32,160 nucleotides of DNA from Chitinispirillaceae bacterium (lineage in GTDB: Bacteria > Fibrobacterota > Chitinivibrionia > Chitinivibrionales > Chitinispirillaceae), in the NCBI GenBank assembly GCA_016930275.1, contig JAFGHA010000225.1:1-32160 (forward strand), read 5' to 3'. The notes under the pieces were generated by a model. The model was not told where the DNA came from. It did no database searches and worked only from the letters and a program-made list of their open reading frames with translations. The translations under genes were made by a program, and so were the position numbers. Shown in pieces: positions 1-8,128 of the stretch (its first letter is position 1; the number at the start of each line of letters is the position of its first letter).

Positions 1-1352
1 CGGTTTTCAAACCGGGCGAACTCTTTGACAAAAGCCAAATGCGCGGTACCGACCGGTCCGTTCCTCTGTTTACCGATTATAAGTTCGGCCTTTCCGCGGG
101 CATCATCATCCTCTTTATTATATACTTCGTCACGGTACACGAACAGTACCACGTCGGCATCCTGCTCGATCGCACCCGACTCACGGAGATCGGAGAGCTG
201 CGGTCGATGGTTGCCGGTGCGGGATTCCACTGCACGGGAGAGCTGTGAGAGCGCGATAACCGGGACGTCAAGTTCCTTCGCCACCCCTTTGAGCGACCGT
301 GAGATCTGGGAAATTTCCTGTTGCCGGCTTTCGATCTTTCCGCTCGACCCCATCAGCTGCAGATAATCGATAATGATCAGCGACAACCCGTGCTGCGCTT
401 TGAGGCGGCGTGCTTTCGCCCGCAGTTCAAGTACCGATATCCCGGGAGTATCATCGATGAAAATCGGTGCCTCGGAGAGCGGCCCCGCAGCGAAACTGAG
501 TTTCGGCAGATCCCGTTTGGGAAGCGTACCGCTGCGCAGCTGGTGCATGTTGACACGCGCTTCGCTGCAGAGCATGCGCTGCACCAGCTGGGCCTTGGAC
601 ATTTCCAGTGAAAATATCGCGGTGGCGAATTTACCTTTAACCGCCGCATTCAAACCCAGCGAAAGGCAGAAGGCGGTTTTTCCCATCGAGGGACGTCCGG
701 CAACGATCACCAGATCACCCCGCTGCAATCCGGTGGTCATCTCGTCAAGTTCGGTAAACCCGGTGATGATTCCCTGAAACGCCCCTTTCGCATACCCTTC
801 GATATCCTCGAAGGTTTTCGGCAACAGTTGCCCCACCGACTCGAACTTGTTTTTGATACGTGATTCCGAAATGCCGAAGATCTTCGCCTCGGCCTGATCG
901 AGCAGCGCCTGGGGTTCGATTTCCGGATTGAAACATTCAGTGGTTATCTCGCCGGCGATGGAGATCATCTGCCGCAGTGTCGATTTTTCAAGAAGAATCC
1001 CCGAGTAATATTCGATGTTCGAGGCGGTGGCGATACTCTCGGCCAGGTCGGCAAGATACGTTTCCTCTCCAACCGCTTCGAGCAGACTTTTTTTGCGCAG
1101 AATATCGGCGAGTGTTACGATGTCGATCGGAATATTCTTCTCGAACATCTCCCGCATGCAGTTGAAAATATGACGGTTCGCCGCCATGTAGAAGCAGCTC
1201 TCATCGAGCAGCTCGAGCGCCATAGCCGCGGCATGCCCGTCGATGAGCATCGATCCGAGCACGGTACGTTCAACGTCGAGAGCCTGTGGGGGAATACGAC
1301 CCGCCGATACGACCGGAGTGGTTTGCGTTTCATTTCTTTGGAAGGGAGCCAT
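1..1352 (-). CDS. dnaB: Replicative DNA helicase DnaB (3' end beyond the window)
   Basis: Hexameric replicative helicase that unwinds DNA at the fork and recruits primase. I translated the minus strand by hand from ATG at 1352 and the frame stays open to base 1. About 450 codons are visible, so only a few C-terminal residues should be missing. The N-terminal DnaB domain covers about residues 20-120 (PPQALDVERTVLGSML, then IDIVTLADILRKK). The RecA-like ATPase follows, with Walker A GRPSMGKTA at about 219-227, Walker B IIIDYLQLM at about 324-332, and the C-terminal GKQRNGPVGT motif close to the edge. There is no intein between the motifs. The ATG lies inside the last codons of the uracil-DNA glycosylase gene (23-nt overlap), so the two are probably translationally coupled. 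Identification is secure; the exact C-terminus is not visible. Confidence 0.95.
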   Translation of the reverse strand, partial: MAPFQRNETQTTPVVSAGRIPPQALDVERTVLGSMLIDGHAAAMALELLDESCFYMAANRHIFNCMREMFEKNIPIDIVTLADILRKKSLLEAVGEETYLADLAESIATASNIEYYSGILLEKSTLRQMISIAGEITTECFNPEIEPQALLDQAEAKIFGISESRIKNKFESVGQLLPKTFEDIEGYAKGAFQGIITGFTELDEMTTGLQRGDLVIVAGRPSMGKTAFCLSLGLNAAVKGKFATAIFSLEMSKAQLVQRMLCSEARVNMHQLRSGTLPKRDLPKLSFAAGPLSEAPIFIDDTPGISVLELRAKARRLKAQHGLSLIIIDYLQLMGSSGKIESRQQEISQISRSLKGVAKELDVPVIALSQLSRAVESRTGNHRPQLSDLRESGAIEQDADVVLFVYRDEVYNKEDDDARGKAELIIGKQRNGPVGTAHLAFVKEFARFEN

Positions 1353-2235
1353 AGATATCCATTGATGCTAGTAGTGTCTGGAATTGCTGAAGATCTTCCC
1401 AGGCGGGACGTTTATACTGGGCGTTGCGCAGCAGCGCCGCGGGATGGTAAATAACCATGACGGGAATGTCGTTGTAATTGAGCACCCTCGACCGCATCTT
1501 CGCGATACTCTCGGTCATATCGAGCAGTGCATGCGCGGCGATACGGCCGAGCAGCAGGATTGCCCTGGGGGCGATGATATCGATCTGCCGGTAAAGCAGG
1601 GGAATACAGGTCAGAATTTCCGCCGTTTCGGGGTTGCGGTTGCCCGGAGGGTGACATTTAAGAATATTGGTGATGAAAACATCCTGTGACCGGTCAAGTC
1701 CGATAGCAGCGAGCATGGTGGTAAGGAGTTTTCCTGCGGCGCCGACAAAGGGAAGTCCCTGCTGATCCTCATCCTGTCCGGGAGCCTCACCGATGATCAT
1801 CACGGGAGCTTCGGCATTACCGGCGCCGAATACGAACTTCCGGCGACTTTGTGCAAGATGACACTTCGCGCACCCGGCGACGAACAACTCCTTGAGCGCC
1901 TCACGTTTGTTGGAGACGGTTCCGTCAGATTCCCGACGAAGCGGTTCGGCAGTCGATGGTGACGACGCAACCAGGTCCCCCACCGGTCGCAGCGATGAAA
2001 GACGGCTTTTAAGGTCCATCGGTTTCCGTGAGGGCTCCGGAGGTCGGGGCAGCGTCGGAGCGGAGGCAGCCGCATGCTGTCTCCCGGAGGCATCCCGCAC
2101 CCGGGAAAGAGATGAAGCTTCGGCAACGCGTTTCCACGTCAGCGGTTCCAGCAGCGAACGGTCGATAAACGGGTCAGGCATGTCAAGCTCGGCCTGCTGT
2201 CTGAAGTATCTGCCGAGCAGCTCACGGCTATTCAT
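1330..2235 (-). CDS. Family 4 (Fe-S) uracil-DNA glycosylase
   Basis: Removes uracil from DNA to start base-excision repair. The family-4 signature is clear. Four cysteines can ligate a 4Fe-4S cluster: CAKC at residues 122-125, Cys194 in LKCHPPGNRNP and Cys210 in LTC. The uracil-binding motif GEAPGQDEDQQGLPFVG starts at 149 and the HPA motif is at 264-266. The first ~115 residues are a proline- and serine-rich extension not needed for the core fold, which makes the protein (301 aa) longer than the ~200-aa minimal family. The same domain occurs as a DNA polymerase-related protein in some annotations. I chose ATG at 2235, which overlaps the coaBC stop by 8 nt; an in-frame TTG at 2247 is the only near alternative. 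It sits between coaBC and dnaB in a tightly packed operon. Confidence 0.9.
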   Translation of the reverse strand: MNSRELLGRYFRQQAELDMPDPFIDRSLLEPLTWKRVAEASSLSRVRDASGRQHAAASAPTLPRPPEPSRKPMDLKSRLSSLRPVGDLVASSPSTAEPLRRESDGTVSNKREALKELFVAGCAKCHLAQSRRKFVFGAGNAEAPVMIIGEAPGQDEDQQGLPFVGAAGKLLTTMLAAIGLDRSQDVFITNILKCHPPGNRNPETAEILTCIPLLYRQIDIIAPRAILLLGRIAAHALLDMTESIAKMRSRVLNYNDIPVMVIYHPAALLRNAQYKRPAWEDLQQFQTLLASMDIYGSLPKK

Positions 2236-3403
2236 GTGCAGTTCCAAGCAGTTCGGCGATTCGTTCGAGCAGCGCGCGGGCGACTTCGGCTTTGTCGGTA
2301 TTTTCCATGGTGAATTGCGTTCCGTTGCGGTGTAGCACGGTTACGGTGGTGGTAGCGGTACCGAGTGCCTGATCGACCCGGTTGAATACCATGAGGTCGC
2401 ATTTTTTCCGGTTCATTTTCTCGCGGGCACGCGCACTATCGCCGTCGCTTTCCAGAGAGAAGCCGACAAGCAGTTGCGATGCGCCTTTTTTCGTGCCTAA
2501 TCCGGCAAGGATATCATCGTTCATTACCAGACGGATGCTGAGCGTTTCACCGCTTCTGCGGATTTTTTCCGAAGCCACCTTTTCAGGACGGTAATCGCTC
2601 ACCGCCGCGGCCATAATGCACACGTCAACATCAGAGAACCGTTCGGAAAGCGCGACCTCCATCTCGGCGGCGGTGCGCACGGGAATCACCGTTGCTCCGG
2701 CCGGCAGCGGTGCCGTCGCGGGACCGCTCACCACTATCACCTCGGCACCCATGGCGAGAGCAGCCTGTGCAAGTGCCGCCCCCATCCTGCCGGAAGAACG
2801 ATTGGTGATCACCCGAACGGGATCGATCGGCTCCTCGGTGGGCCCGGATGAAATCAGCAGCCGCCTTCCCGAAAGTATACGGCCGCCCCCCGCCGCCTTG
2901 ACTATCTCTTCGGGCTCAAGCATACGCCCGGCGCCATCATCACCGCAGGCCAGTTCTCCACTTCCGACGGGAAGCACCTGATATCCGCGCCTGCGCAATA
3001 CGGCGATATTCTCCTGTGTTGCGGAGTTTTCCCACATGGCGGTATTCATCGCCGGAGCGATCATCACCTGCGACGGTTTGAACGCGAGTGCCAGAGTGGT
3101 AAGAAGATTATCACCGATCCCGTGAGCGACTTTAGCTATGGTGTTGGCGGTGGCAGGGGCGATAAGCAGCAGCTCCCCCCATTGTGCAAGGCGAATATGG
3201 TCCATATCGTAAACGGTTTCACTGTCGTGATAGACCGGATTGTCTGAAAGGGTACGCAGCGTTTCGCTGCCGACAAGTGGTTGGGCATGGTGCGTGAGCA
3301 CCACTTTGACCGCTGCTCCCTGCTTGCGGAGCAGACGGATCAGGTGGGGAATTTTATATGCGGCGATCCCGCCCGTAATACCGATAACGATGCGGGTAAT
3401 CAC
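2228..3403 (-). CDS. coaBC: Bifunctional phosphopantothenoylcysteine decarboxylase / phosphopantothenate-cysteine ligase
   Basis: Catalyses two consecutive steps of coenzyme A synthesis: ligation of cysteine to 4'-phosphopantothenate (CoaB) and FMN-dependent decarboxylation (CoaC). The CoaC half comes first: a flavin-binding GITGGIAAYK at residues 8-17, the catalytic His69 in MDHIRLAQW, PATANTIAK at 83-91, PAMNTAMW at 117-124, and the substrate-lid Cys153 in ACGDDGAGRM. The CoaB half begins at about residue 178 with GRRLLISSGPTEEPIDPVR and ITNRSSGRMG. The length of 391 aa is usual for the fused protein. It starts with GTG at 3403, one base after the rpoZ stop plus a short spacer, with a GGAAG stretch upstream as a plausible ribosome-binding site. 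Its end overlaps the glycosylase gene. Confidence 0.95.
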   Translation of the reverse strand: MITRIVIGITGGIAAYKIPHLIRLLRKQGAAVKVVLTHHAQPLVGSETLRTLSDNPVYHDSETVYDMDHIRLAQWGELLLIAPATANTIAKVAHGIGDNLLTTLALAFKPSQVMIAPAMNTAMWENSATQENIAVLRRRGYQVLPVGSGELACGDDGAGRMLEPEEIVKAAGGGRILSGRRLLISSGPTEEPIDPVRVITNRSSGRMGAALAQAALAMGAEVIVVSGPATAPLPAGATVIPVRTAAEMEVALSERFSDVDVCIMAAAVSDYRPEKVASEKIRRSGETLSIRLVMNDDILAGLGTKKGASQLLVGFSLESDGDSARAREKMNRKKCDLMVFNRVDQALGTATTTVTVLHRNGTQFTMENTDKAEVARALLERIAELLGTAHE

Positions 3404-3406
3404 GGA

Positions 3407-3622
3407 TCAGCTTCCGATATCGCCCTCGTCGTTCTCGACGACACGACCTTCGAAAAGCCGTTTGAGTGCGAGGGAAGTGGGTTTTTCGGTCGTTTCAAGA
3501 ATATCGAGACGGATCTGATCATTGATGAATCGTGCTTCCTGAGAGGCCATGAGTACCGCCTTGTAACGGTTGATACCCCGTTTCTCAAGTTTTTCAAGAT
3601 CCAGCTCAAGCAAATCTGACAT
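3407..3622 (-). CDS. rpoZ: RNA polymerase omega subunit
   Basis: Small subunit that helps assemble and stabilise RNA polymerase by folding around the beta' C-terminus. The 71-aa product carries the omega pattern NRYKAVLMASQEARFIND followed by a KPTSLALKRLFEG segment. An upstream in-frame TTG at 3640 would add six residues, but those codons contain the GAGGAGG ribosome-binding site that sits 7 nt before ATG 3622, so ATG 3622 is clearly the start. It lies between yicC and coaBC, a common bacterial order, although in many genomes gmk (guanylate kinase) is found between yicC and rpoZ and is absent here. Confidence 0.9.
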   Translation of the reverse strand: MSDLLELDLEKLEKRGINRYKAVLMASQEARFINDQIRLDILETTEKPTSLALKRLFEGRVVENDEGDIGS

Positions 3623-3684
3623 AGCGTTTCCTCCTCGCAAACTACATGGCTCTGGAACGCGCCGCCGGATTCCCGGAAGCGGTC

Positions 3685-4560
3685 CTATTCTATATTTTGT
3701 ATCTGTTCCCGAATCTGTTCAATTTTCTCTTTCAGCGAAACCGACAGGTGTGAAATGTCGGCATCGTTCGCTTTCGACCCGATGGTGTTCGCCTCACGGT
3801 TCATTTCCTGCAGCAGAAATCCCATCCGCTTCCCGACAGGACCGTCGGCGGAGAAATCCTCGCTGAATCGTGCAATGTGCGCCTGTAACCGGAGACACTC
3901 TTCTGATATATCAAGACGATCGGCGCAGAGCGCGATTTCGGTGGTCATACGCTGCGGATCGGGAGGATCGGCAATGAGTTTTTTCACCCGCTCCTGCAGT
4001 ACCACCGCGTAGGTTTCGATACGTGCCGGCGCCCGTTCCTCAATTTCCCGCAGGGATACACTGATATCATCGAGCACTTTTTTGAGGTCGTTGACGATGA
4101 ACGCCCCCTCGTCTTCACGGGAAGATTGAAAAGCGGCGATCGCCTGTCCCATCACCGGCCCGAGATGCTCCCAGATTTCTTCTTCATTGTAAATGGTATT
4201 TTCGGCCTTGATGAAATCGGTAAAGTGCAGCAGATCGGAAAGTGCGATTTCTCCCTGCAGATCGTACGCCAGACCGATTTCCCTGAAAATGGTCATGTAC
4301 CCGTCGACAATGCCTTTGTCCCAGGATATTTTGACCGTTTCATCCTCCCGGTCGCAGAAAACATTCACCTGAATACTACCGCGTGAAATAGTACCGGAGA
4401 TTTCCTTACGGATTTTCTGTTCAAGGTTGGCGAGAAATTTCGGCTGCCGCACCTGTATTTCAAGAAAACGGTTATTCACCCCGCGGATCTCCACCCGATA
4501 GGTACCCGAAGCAGTACTCTCTTCAGCTGCGCCGAAACCTGTCATACTGCGAATGGGCAT
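3685..4560 (-). CDS. yicC: YicC family endoribonuclease
   Basis: Member of the YicC/YloC family; family members act as endoribonucleases, in E. coli implicated in small-RNA turnover. The N-terminal signature IRSMTGFGAAEE and the conserved VEIRGVNNRFLEI segment are present. The C-terminal DUF1732-type signature is near the end (KRMGFLLQEMNREANTIGSKA followed by an acidic helix). I start at ATG 4560 (MPIRSMTGFG), giving 291 aa, which matches family length. An upstream ATG at 4599 would add 13 residues that do not resemble the family and lack a ribosome-binding site. First gene of the minus-strand operon yicC-rpoZ-coaBC-glycosylase-dnaB; its promoter should lie in the divergent spacer to 4803. 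Confidence 0.9.
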   Translation of the reverse strand: MPIRSMTGFGAAEESTASGTYRVEIRGVNNRFLEIQVRQPKFLANLEQKIRKEISGTISRGSIQVNVFCDREDETVKISWDKGIVDGYMTIFREIGLAYDLQGEIALSDLLHFTDFIKAENTIYNEEEIWEHLGPVMGQAIAAFQSSREDEGAFIVNDLKKVLDDISVSLREIEERAPARIETYAVVLQERVKKLIADPPDPQRMTTEIALCADRLDISEECLRLQAHIARFSEDFSADGPVGKRMGFLLQEMNREANTIGSKANDADISHLSVSLKEKIEQIREQIQNIE

Positions 4561-4599
4561 ACTCTGGTGCAACCTCGCTGGAAAATTATCAACATACAA

Positions 4600-4803
4600 T
4601 AATTGGGGAAAACTAGTATAATATAGATTTTTGCAACAAAGGGAAGCAATTGTTCATTTCATCAGTAGGTGCATGAACAACACGGCATGGTGAATGCCGC
4701 CTGTTTGAACCTGTAACCCCGGCTGATCGAGAATGGAACTGCCGATCAGACGGATTTTTCAGTGTCTATATGATATATTTAAAAGAACTCAACACCTGGA
4801 ACT
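4600..4803 (+). promoter_or_regulatory. Divergent spacer with three stem-loops, the last terminator-like
   Basis: A spacer between yicC (minus) and the propeller gene (plus). Three perfect inverted repeats follow each other on the plus strand: TTGTTCAT/ATGAACAA (4650-4657 with 4673-4680), CGGCAT/ATGCCG around loop GGTGA (4683-4699), and CTGATCG/CGATCAG (4723-4729 with 4743-4749). The third is followed within a few bases by a run of five T (4753-4757), like a weak intrinsic terminator, and the start codon is 47 nt further on. This arrangement suggests a structured 5' leader with attenuation for the propeller gene. TATAAT occurs at 4617-4622 on the plus strand but without a good -35 box. I do not recognise a known riboswitch class. 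Confidence 0.35.
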
Positions 4804-6480
4804 ATGGAAACAATCACGACATTCCTTCGTTTTCCGCTTTGGTATCTTCGATCTGCATTCATCGCAGGAATCCATCTCCTGCCCGTGCTGTTTATAATAG
4901 CAGCTCCCGGTCCAGGTCGTGCCGCAGATCTTACCCTTGCTGAAAAAATCGATATCGCCAAAGTTTGGGCGGGACACTCTGTTGATTTCGCGATAGCGAC
5001 AACGGAAAAATATCAGTGCGTCGTCTACTACGATACCACCCGGAGAATGGTCGCCGCCGCCCGTACTCCGGGCAGTACCGCATGGAGCTACCACGTGCTT
5101 CCCACCACAACGGGATGGGACTCGCATAATTATATCGAATGTACCTTCGATGATTCCGGGTACATTCACATAAGCGGCAACATGCATAACGCACCCTCGC
5201 TCATTTATTTCCGGTCGAAACATCCCTGGAGCATCGATACCTTCACCACTCCGGGAATGGTGGGCAGCGGGGAAAGCAGCGTCACCTATCCGGTATTCAT
5301 CAAGGGACGGAACGATCAGCTGGTCTTTCAGTACCGCAACGGCGGCAGCGGCAGCGGTACCACGATATGGAACTCCTACAACCTTGCCACGAAAAAATGG
5401 ACACGGCTCACCAGCCAGGGACTCCTCGACGGCGAAGGCGAGGTCAACGCCTACCAGACGTCACCGGTGGCAGGACCCGACGGATTTTTTCATGTCGTCT
5501 GGATGTGGCGGGATACGCCGGTGGCCAACACAAACCATCATCTCTCGCACATCAGAAGCCGTGATCTCATCGCATGGGAAACCATGTCCGGAACACCACT
5601 GCAGATTCCCGTCAGGCAATCAACCCCCGGCGTCGTGGCTGATCCGGTGGGGAGCGGCCACGGACTCATCAATATGGATTTCGGAATTTCCTGGGACCGG
5701 CAGAACCGGCCGGTCATCACCTATCACCGTTATGACAACAACGATGTAAGTCAGATCTTCAATACACGATGGGAAAACGGTTCGTGGCATATTTACCAGA
5801 CCAGCTCCTGGAACGGCTTCAAATGGGACCTCGACCGGACGGGATCACTCACCCACGACATCGCCGCGACACCTGTTTTCATCGACGAACGCGGCGAGCT
5901 GGTTCAGAATTACGTATACCGCACCGGTGAAATGCGCCGGTGGGTGCTTAACGAGACGACGCTCAAGCCTTCCAGTGACGGCATCTACGAGCCCCCCGAA
6001 GTAATGGAAGAACTCTACCTGGTGGAATCCACCTTTCCCGAAATGCAGGTAAACCGGAAACGGGACGGAGAATACTACCTCCGATGGGAAACAATGCCGA
6101 TCTATCAGGATGCGGCCCGCTCCGACGGTACCTACCCCTCGTCAAGTGCCCTGCGTCTTTACCGGTTCTCCACTCCCACAACCACACTGTCGACGGAACT
6201 TTCCATCAGCTCGGGCGCTCTTACGCTTGAAAAAAACCGCTTCAGAATCGTTATCTCACGAAGTACCGGCAGTGATCGGAATTCCCCTTTCTCGTTTTCC
6301 GTCGCTTTGTTCACGCTTGACGGCACCTGCATCAGAAGCGGGGCGGCAGGGAGTTCCGGGTGCTGCGTTCTGCCGATCAGCAACCTTCCCAAAGGGGTAT
6401 ATATCATTCAGGTCCTTTCCGACCGGCCGACCGGTTCACTCCCCGAGATACTTCTCACGGAACAGGTGGTTTTCTTCTGA
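4804..6480 (+). CDS. Secreted BNR_4-type beta-propeller protein, candidate polysaccharide-active enzyme with T9SS-like tail
   Basis: A predicted exported protein of 558 aa. Residues 1-40 form a signal peptide (hydrophobic core, then APGPGRA before ADLT). Residues about 45-400 match the BNR repeat-containing family: AGHSVDFAI, YYDTTRRMVAAAR, GWDSHNYIECTFDDSGYIHI, SGNMH, VTYPVF, QYRNGGSGSG, WMWRDTP and RPVITYHRYDNND. This fold is a seven-bladed propeller that includes ulvan lyases (PL24/PL25). His108 and His128 are spaced about as the paired active-site histidines I recall from those lyases, but substrate specificity cannot be read here. Residues about 475-558 look like a C-terminal secretion/sorting domain (VALFTLDGTCIRSG, LPKGVYIIQV), as carried by T9SS cargo. 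The start has only a weak ribosome-binding site. The gene overlaps the next by one base. Confidence 0.8.
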   Translation: METITTFLRFPLWYLRSAFIAGIHLLPVLFIIAAPGPGRAADLTLAEKIDIAKVWAGHSVDFAIATTEKYQCVVYYDTTRRMVAAARTPGSTAWSYHVLPTTTGWDSHNYIECTFDDSGYIHISGNMHNAPSLIYFRSKHPWSIDTFTTPGMVGSGESSVTYPVFIKGRNDQLVFQYRNGGSGSGTTIWNSYNLATKKWTRLTSQGLLDGEGEVNAYQTSPVAGPDGFFHVVWMWRDTPVANTNHHLSHIRSRDLIAWETMSGTPLQIPVRQSTPGVVADPVGSGHGLINMDFGISWDRQNRPVITYHRYDNNDVSQIFNTRWENGSWHIYQTSSWNGFKWDLDRTGSLTHDIAATPVFIDERGELVQNYVYRTGEMRRWVLNETTLKPSSDGIYEPPEVMEELYLVESTFPEMQVNRKRDGEYYLRWETMPIYQDAARSDGTYPSSSALRLYRFSTPTTTLSTELSISSGALTLEKNRFRIVISRSTGSDRNSPFSFSVALFTLDGTCIRSGAAGSSGCCVLPISNLPKGVYIIQVLSDRPTGSLPEILLTEQVVFF

Positions 6481-7760
6481 TGTCCGCCACCATGCTGGTA
6501 CCTGCTGCGATTTGTACCGGACTCATTCTCGTTTCTTTCCTGTGCACACTGTGCGAATCATCTCTGCGCACTCTCTCTCCCGCCGAAATAATCCGGTTTA
6601 CGACGCATTATCCGCTCGTGGCACGTATTCTGCAACGCTTCAAGGATTCTCCGTTGCTTCCCCAAACCACGATCGCACTGCTGCATTACCCGTCTTTGGT
6701 CCTCGGCGGCATCATTCTCCTGCAACGCCCGGTTGCTCTTCCTTCGCGATATATTTTAACCGGTGGACTGCTTTACGCCTACCTTTTCATCTTTGCCGGA
6801 ATTCTGCTTCCGCGTGCGCTCGGCACCCGTTACCGTGAGCCGCTCGCATTCATTTTTGCCGTACCGCTGCGCATCGCCTCGGCACTACTCATACCATTTT
6901 CTCTGCCGCTGATGAGTATCTGTCGTCATCTCTCTACCCATAAAAAAAACGATCCGTCGGTTATTACCGACGACATTATCCTCCTGACACAGGCTGCCGC
7001 AAATGGTACGGCCCTGAGCAGACAACAGGCGCACCTGATCACCCGCAGCATTCAGTTGTCAAACAAAACCGCCGCAGATATCATGGTCGAACGGTCCGAA
7101 ATGCGGCCGATCGCCGATACCTGCAGCCTCACCGAGGCACTCATCGAAGCGCATCATCACCACCACACCCGTTTTCCCCTTACCCACGAAGGTGATCTGG
7201 ATCAGATTATCGGCTACGTGAACTTCAAGGATATCGTGGGTGCCCTTCGTATCAATCCGGCGGATCCGACACTGTACGGTATCCGGCGACCGGTCGAAAC
7301 TGTCGAGGCCGCGACACCACTTCCGGAACTGCTAGAGCTTTTCACCCGCGGCCGGCAGCATATCGTTATTGTAAAGGATACCGGCGGAAAGACACTTGGT
7401 ATGGTTACCCTGGAGGACCTGCTCGAAACACTTATCGGCGATCTTGAAGATGAATACGACACACCGCCGGACTTCGTGGTACAGCTGGGAGAAAACCGCT
7501 TCTGCGCGGGCGGCGGTGCGAGTTTCTCAAAACTCAGAAAGAAGGTTTCGACGGATTTTCCCGACTGGGACGTTACGGTGAACGAATGGCTGCTCGGACT
7601 TGCCGACGGAAAACTGCAGGAAAAATATACGGCGTCCTACGAACACTACCTCTTCACCGTGAGGAAAATCACCCGCGGAAACGCATTCGATGTGATCATC
7701 AGCCGGAAACCACCCACGGTACCGGAAACGACAGCTGGTGTACCATCTCTTCCCCGGTGA
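6480..7760 (+). CDS. CNNM/CBS/CorC-type membrane protein (HlyC/CorC family)
   Basis: A 426-aa inner-membrane protein of the UPF0053/CorC family, members of which are linked to magnesium or other divalent-cation efflux. The N-terminal half (about 5-145) has four hydrophobic segments of a CNNM domain, with the conserved PRALGTRY in place of the usual PK motif at 111-118. A CBS pair follows (about 203-320; ADIMVERSEM, GYVNFKDIV, TLGMVTLEDLLETLIGDLEDEYD), then the CorC_HlyC domain at about 330-410. Five histidines in a row (residues 225-229) lie in the first CBS domain, which is odd and might bind metal. The chosen ATG at 6480 overlaps the TGA of the propeller gene (TGATG), indicating coupling; ATG at 6492 is an alternative. 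Pairing with a secreted propeller has no obvious functional logic. Confidence 0.88.
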   Translation: MSATMLVPAAICTGLILVSFLCTLCESSLRTLSPAEIIRFTTHYPLVARILQRFKDSPLLPQTTIALLHYPSLVLGGIILLQRPVALPSRYILTGGLLYAYLFIFAGILLPRALGTRYREPLAFIFAVPLRIASALLIPFSLPLMSICRHLSTHKKNDPSVITDDIILLTQAAANGTALSRQQAHLITRSIQLSNKTAADIMVERSEMRPIADTCSLTEALIEAHHHHHTRFPLTHEGDLDQIIGYVNFKDIVGALRINPADPTLYGIRRPVETVEAATPLPELLELFTRGRQHIVIVKDTGGKTLGMVTLEDLLETLIGDLEDEYDTPPDFVVQLGENRFCAGGGASFSKLRKKVSTDFPDWDVTVNEWLLGLADGKLQEKYTASYEHYLFTVRKITRGNAFDVIISRKPPTVPETTAGVPSLPR

Positions 7761-8016
7761 AAATCTTCGCCAGATTATCGACGGTAATCACCTGCGGTAC
7801 CATCGCTCCCTCCGGATCTCCGCAGGAAAACCGCGTTTGAATATGCTGTTTGCATTCGGTACCGTGTAGCGATTCCGGAATACCAGCCCGAATCCGCTCC
7901 GAGGGGTCTGGATATTTTCTGTAGTAAGCCTCCACCATTTCTTCGATCCGGGTGATGGGTACGGGTATCCTTTTTCGCGGACGGTACCGGTCGTCCCGGT
8001 CGATCCGGCACCTCAC
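7699..8016 (-). CDS. Small hypothetical protein, convergent with the CNNM gene
   Basis: Not recognised. The frame encodes 105 aa from GTG at 8016, with an in-frame stop (TGA) just upstream, so no ATG start is available before residue 27. The central part (EEMVEAYYRKYPDPSERIRAGIPESL, split here as a motif around residues 26-50, then CKQHIQTRFSCGDPEG) reads like a folded, soluble protein with two or three cysteines, and no membrane segment or signal peptide is seen. Its last 62 bases overlap the 3' end of the CNNM gene on the opposite strand. An overlapping frame from ATG 8032 (85 aa) has a cleaner start codon but an unlikely Arg/Gly/Pro-rich composition. A frameshift joining the two, with ATG 8032 as the true start, is possible. 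Confidence 0.5.
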   Translation of the reverse strand: MRCRIDRDDRYRPRKRIPVPITRIEEMVEAYYRKYPDPSERIRAGIPESLHGTECKQHIQTRFSCGDPEGAMVPQVITVDNLAKIFTGEEMVHQLSFPVPWVVSG

Positions 8017-8128
8017 CTCGCGGATTCTTCATCGACAGAACGCTCCGTTACCTATTTTTCTTGTTTTCATTCACCAGGTTGCCTATTTTTAAAGAAATAC
8101 ACCCCATCTTTCAAAAAAAAGAACAGTA

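Noticed and set aside
3623-3640. TTG start adding six residues to the omega subunit
   Set aside because: Those codons contain the GAGGAGG ribosome-binding site of ATG 3622.
4640-4760. Cobalamin-riboswitch-like words (GGGAA, GGTGAA, CTGTAA) in the propeller leader
   Set aside because: The words are not in the right order, spacing or pairing, and the gene downstream has no link to cobalamin.
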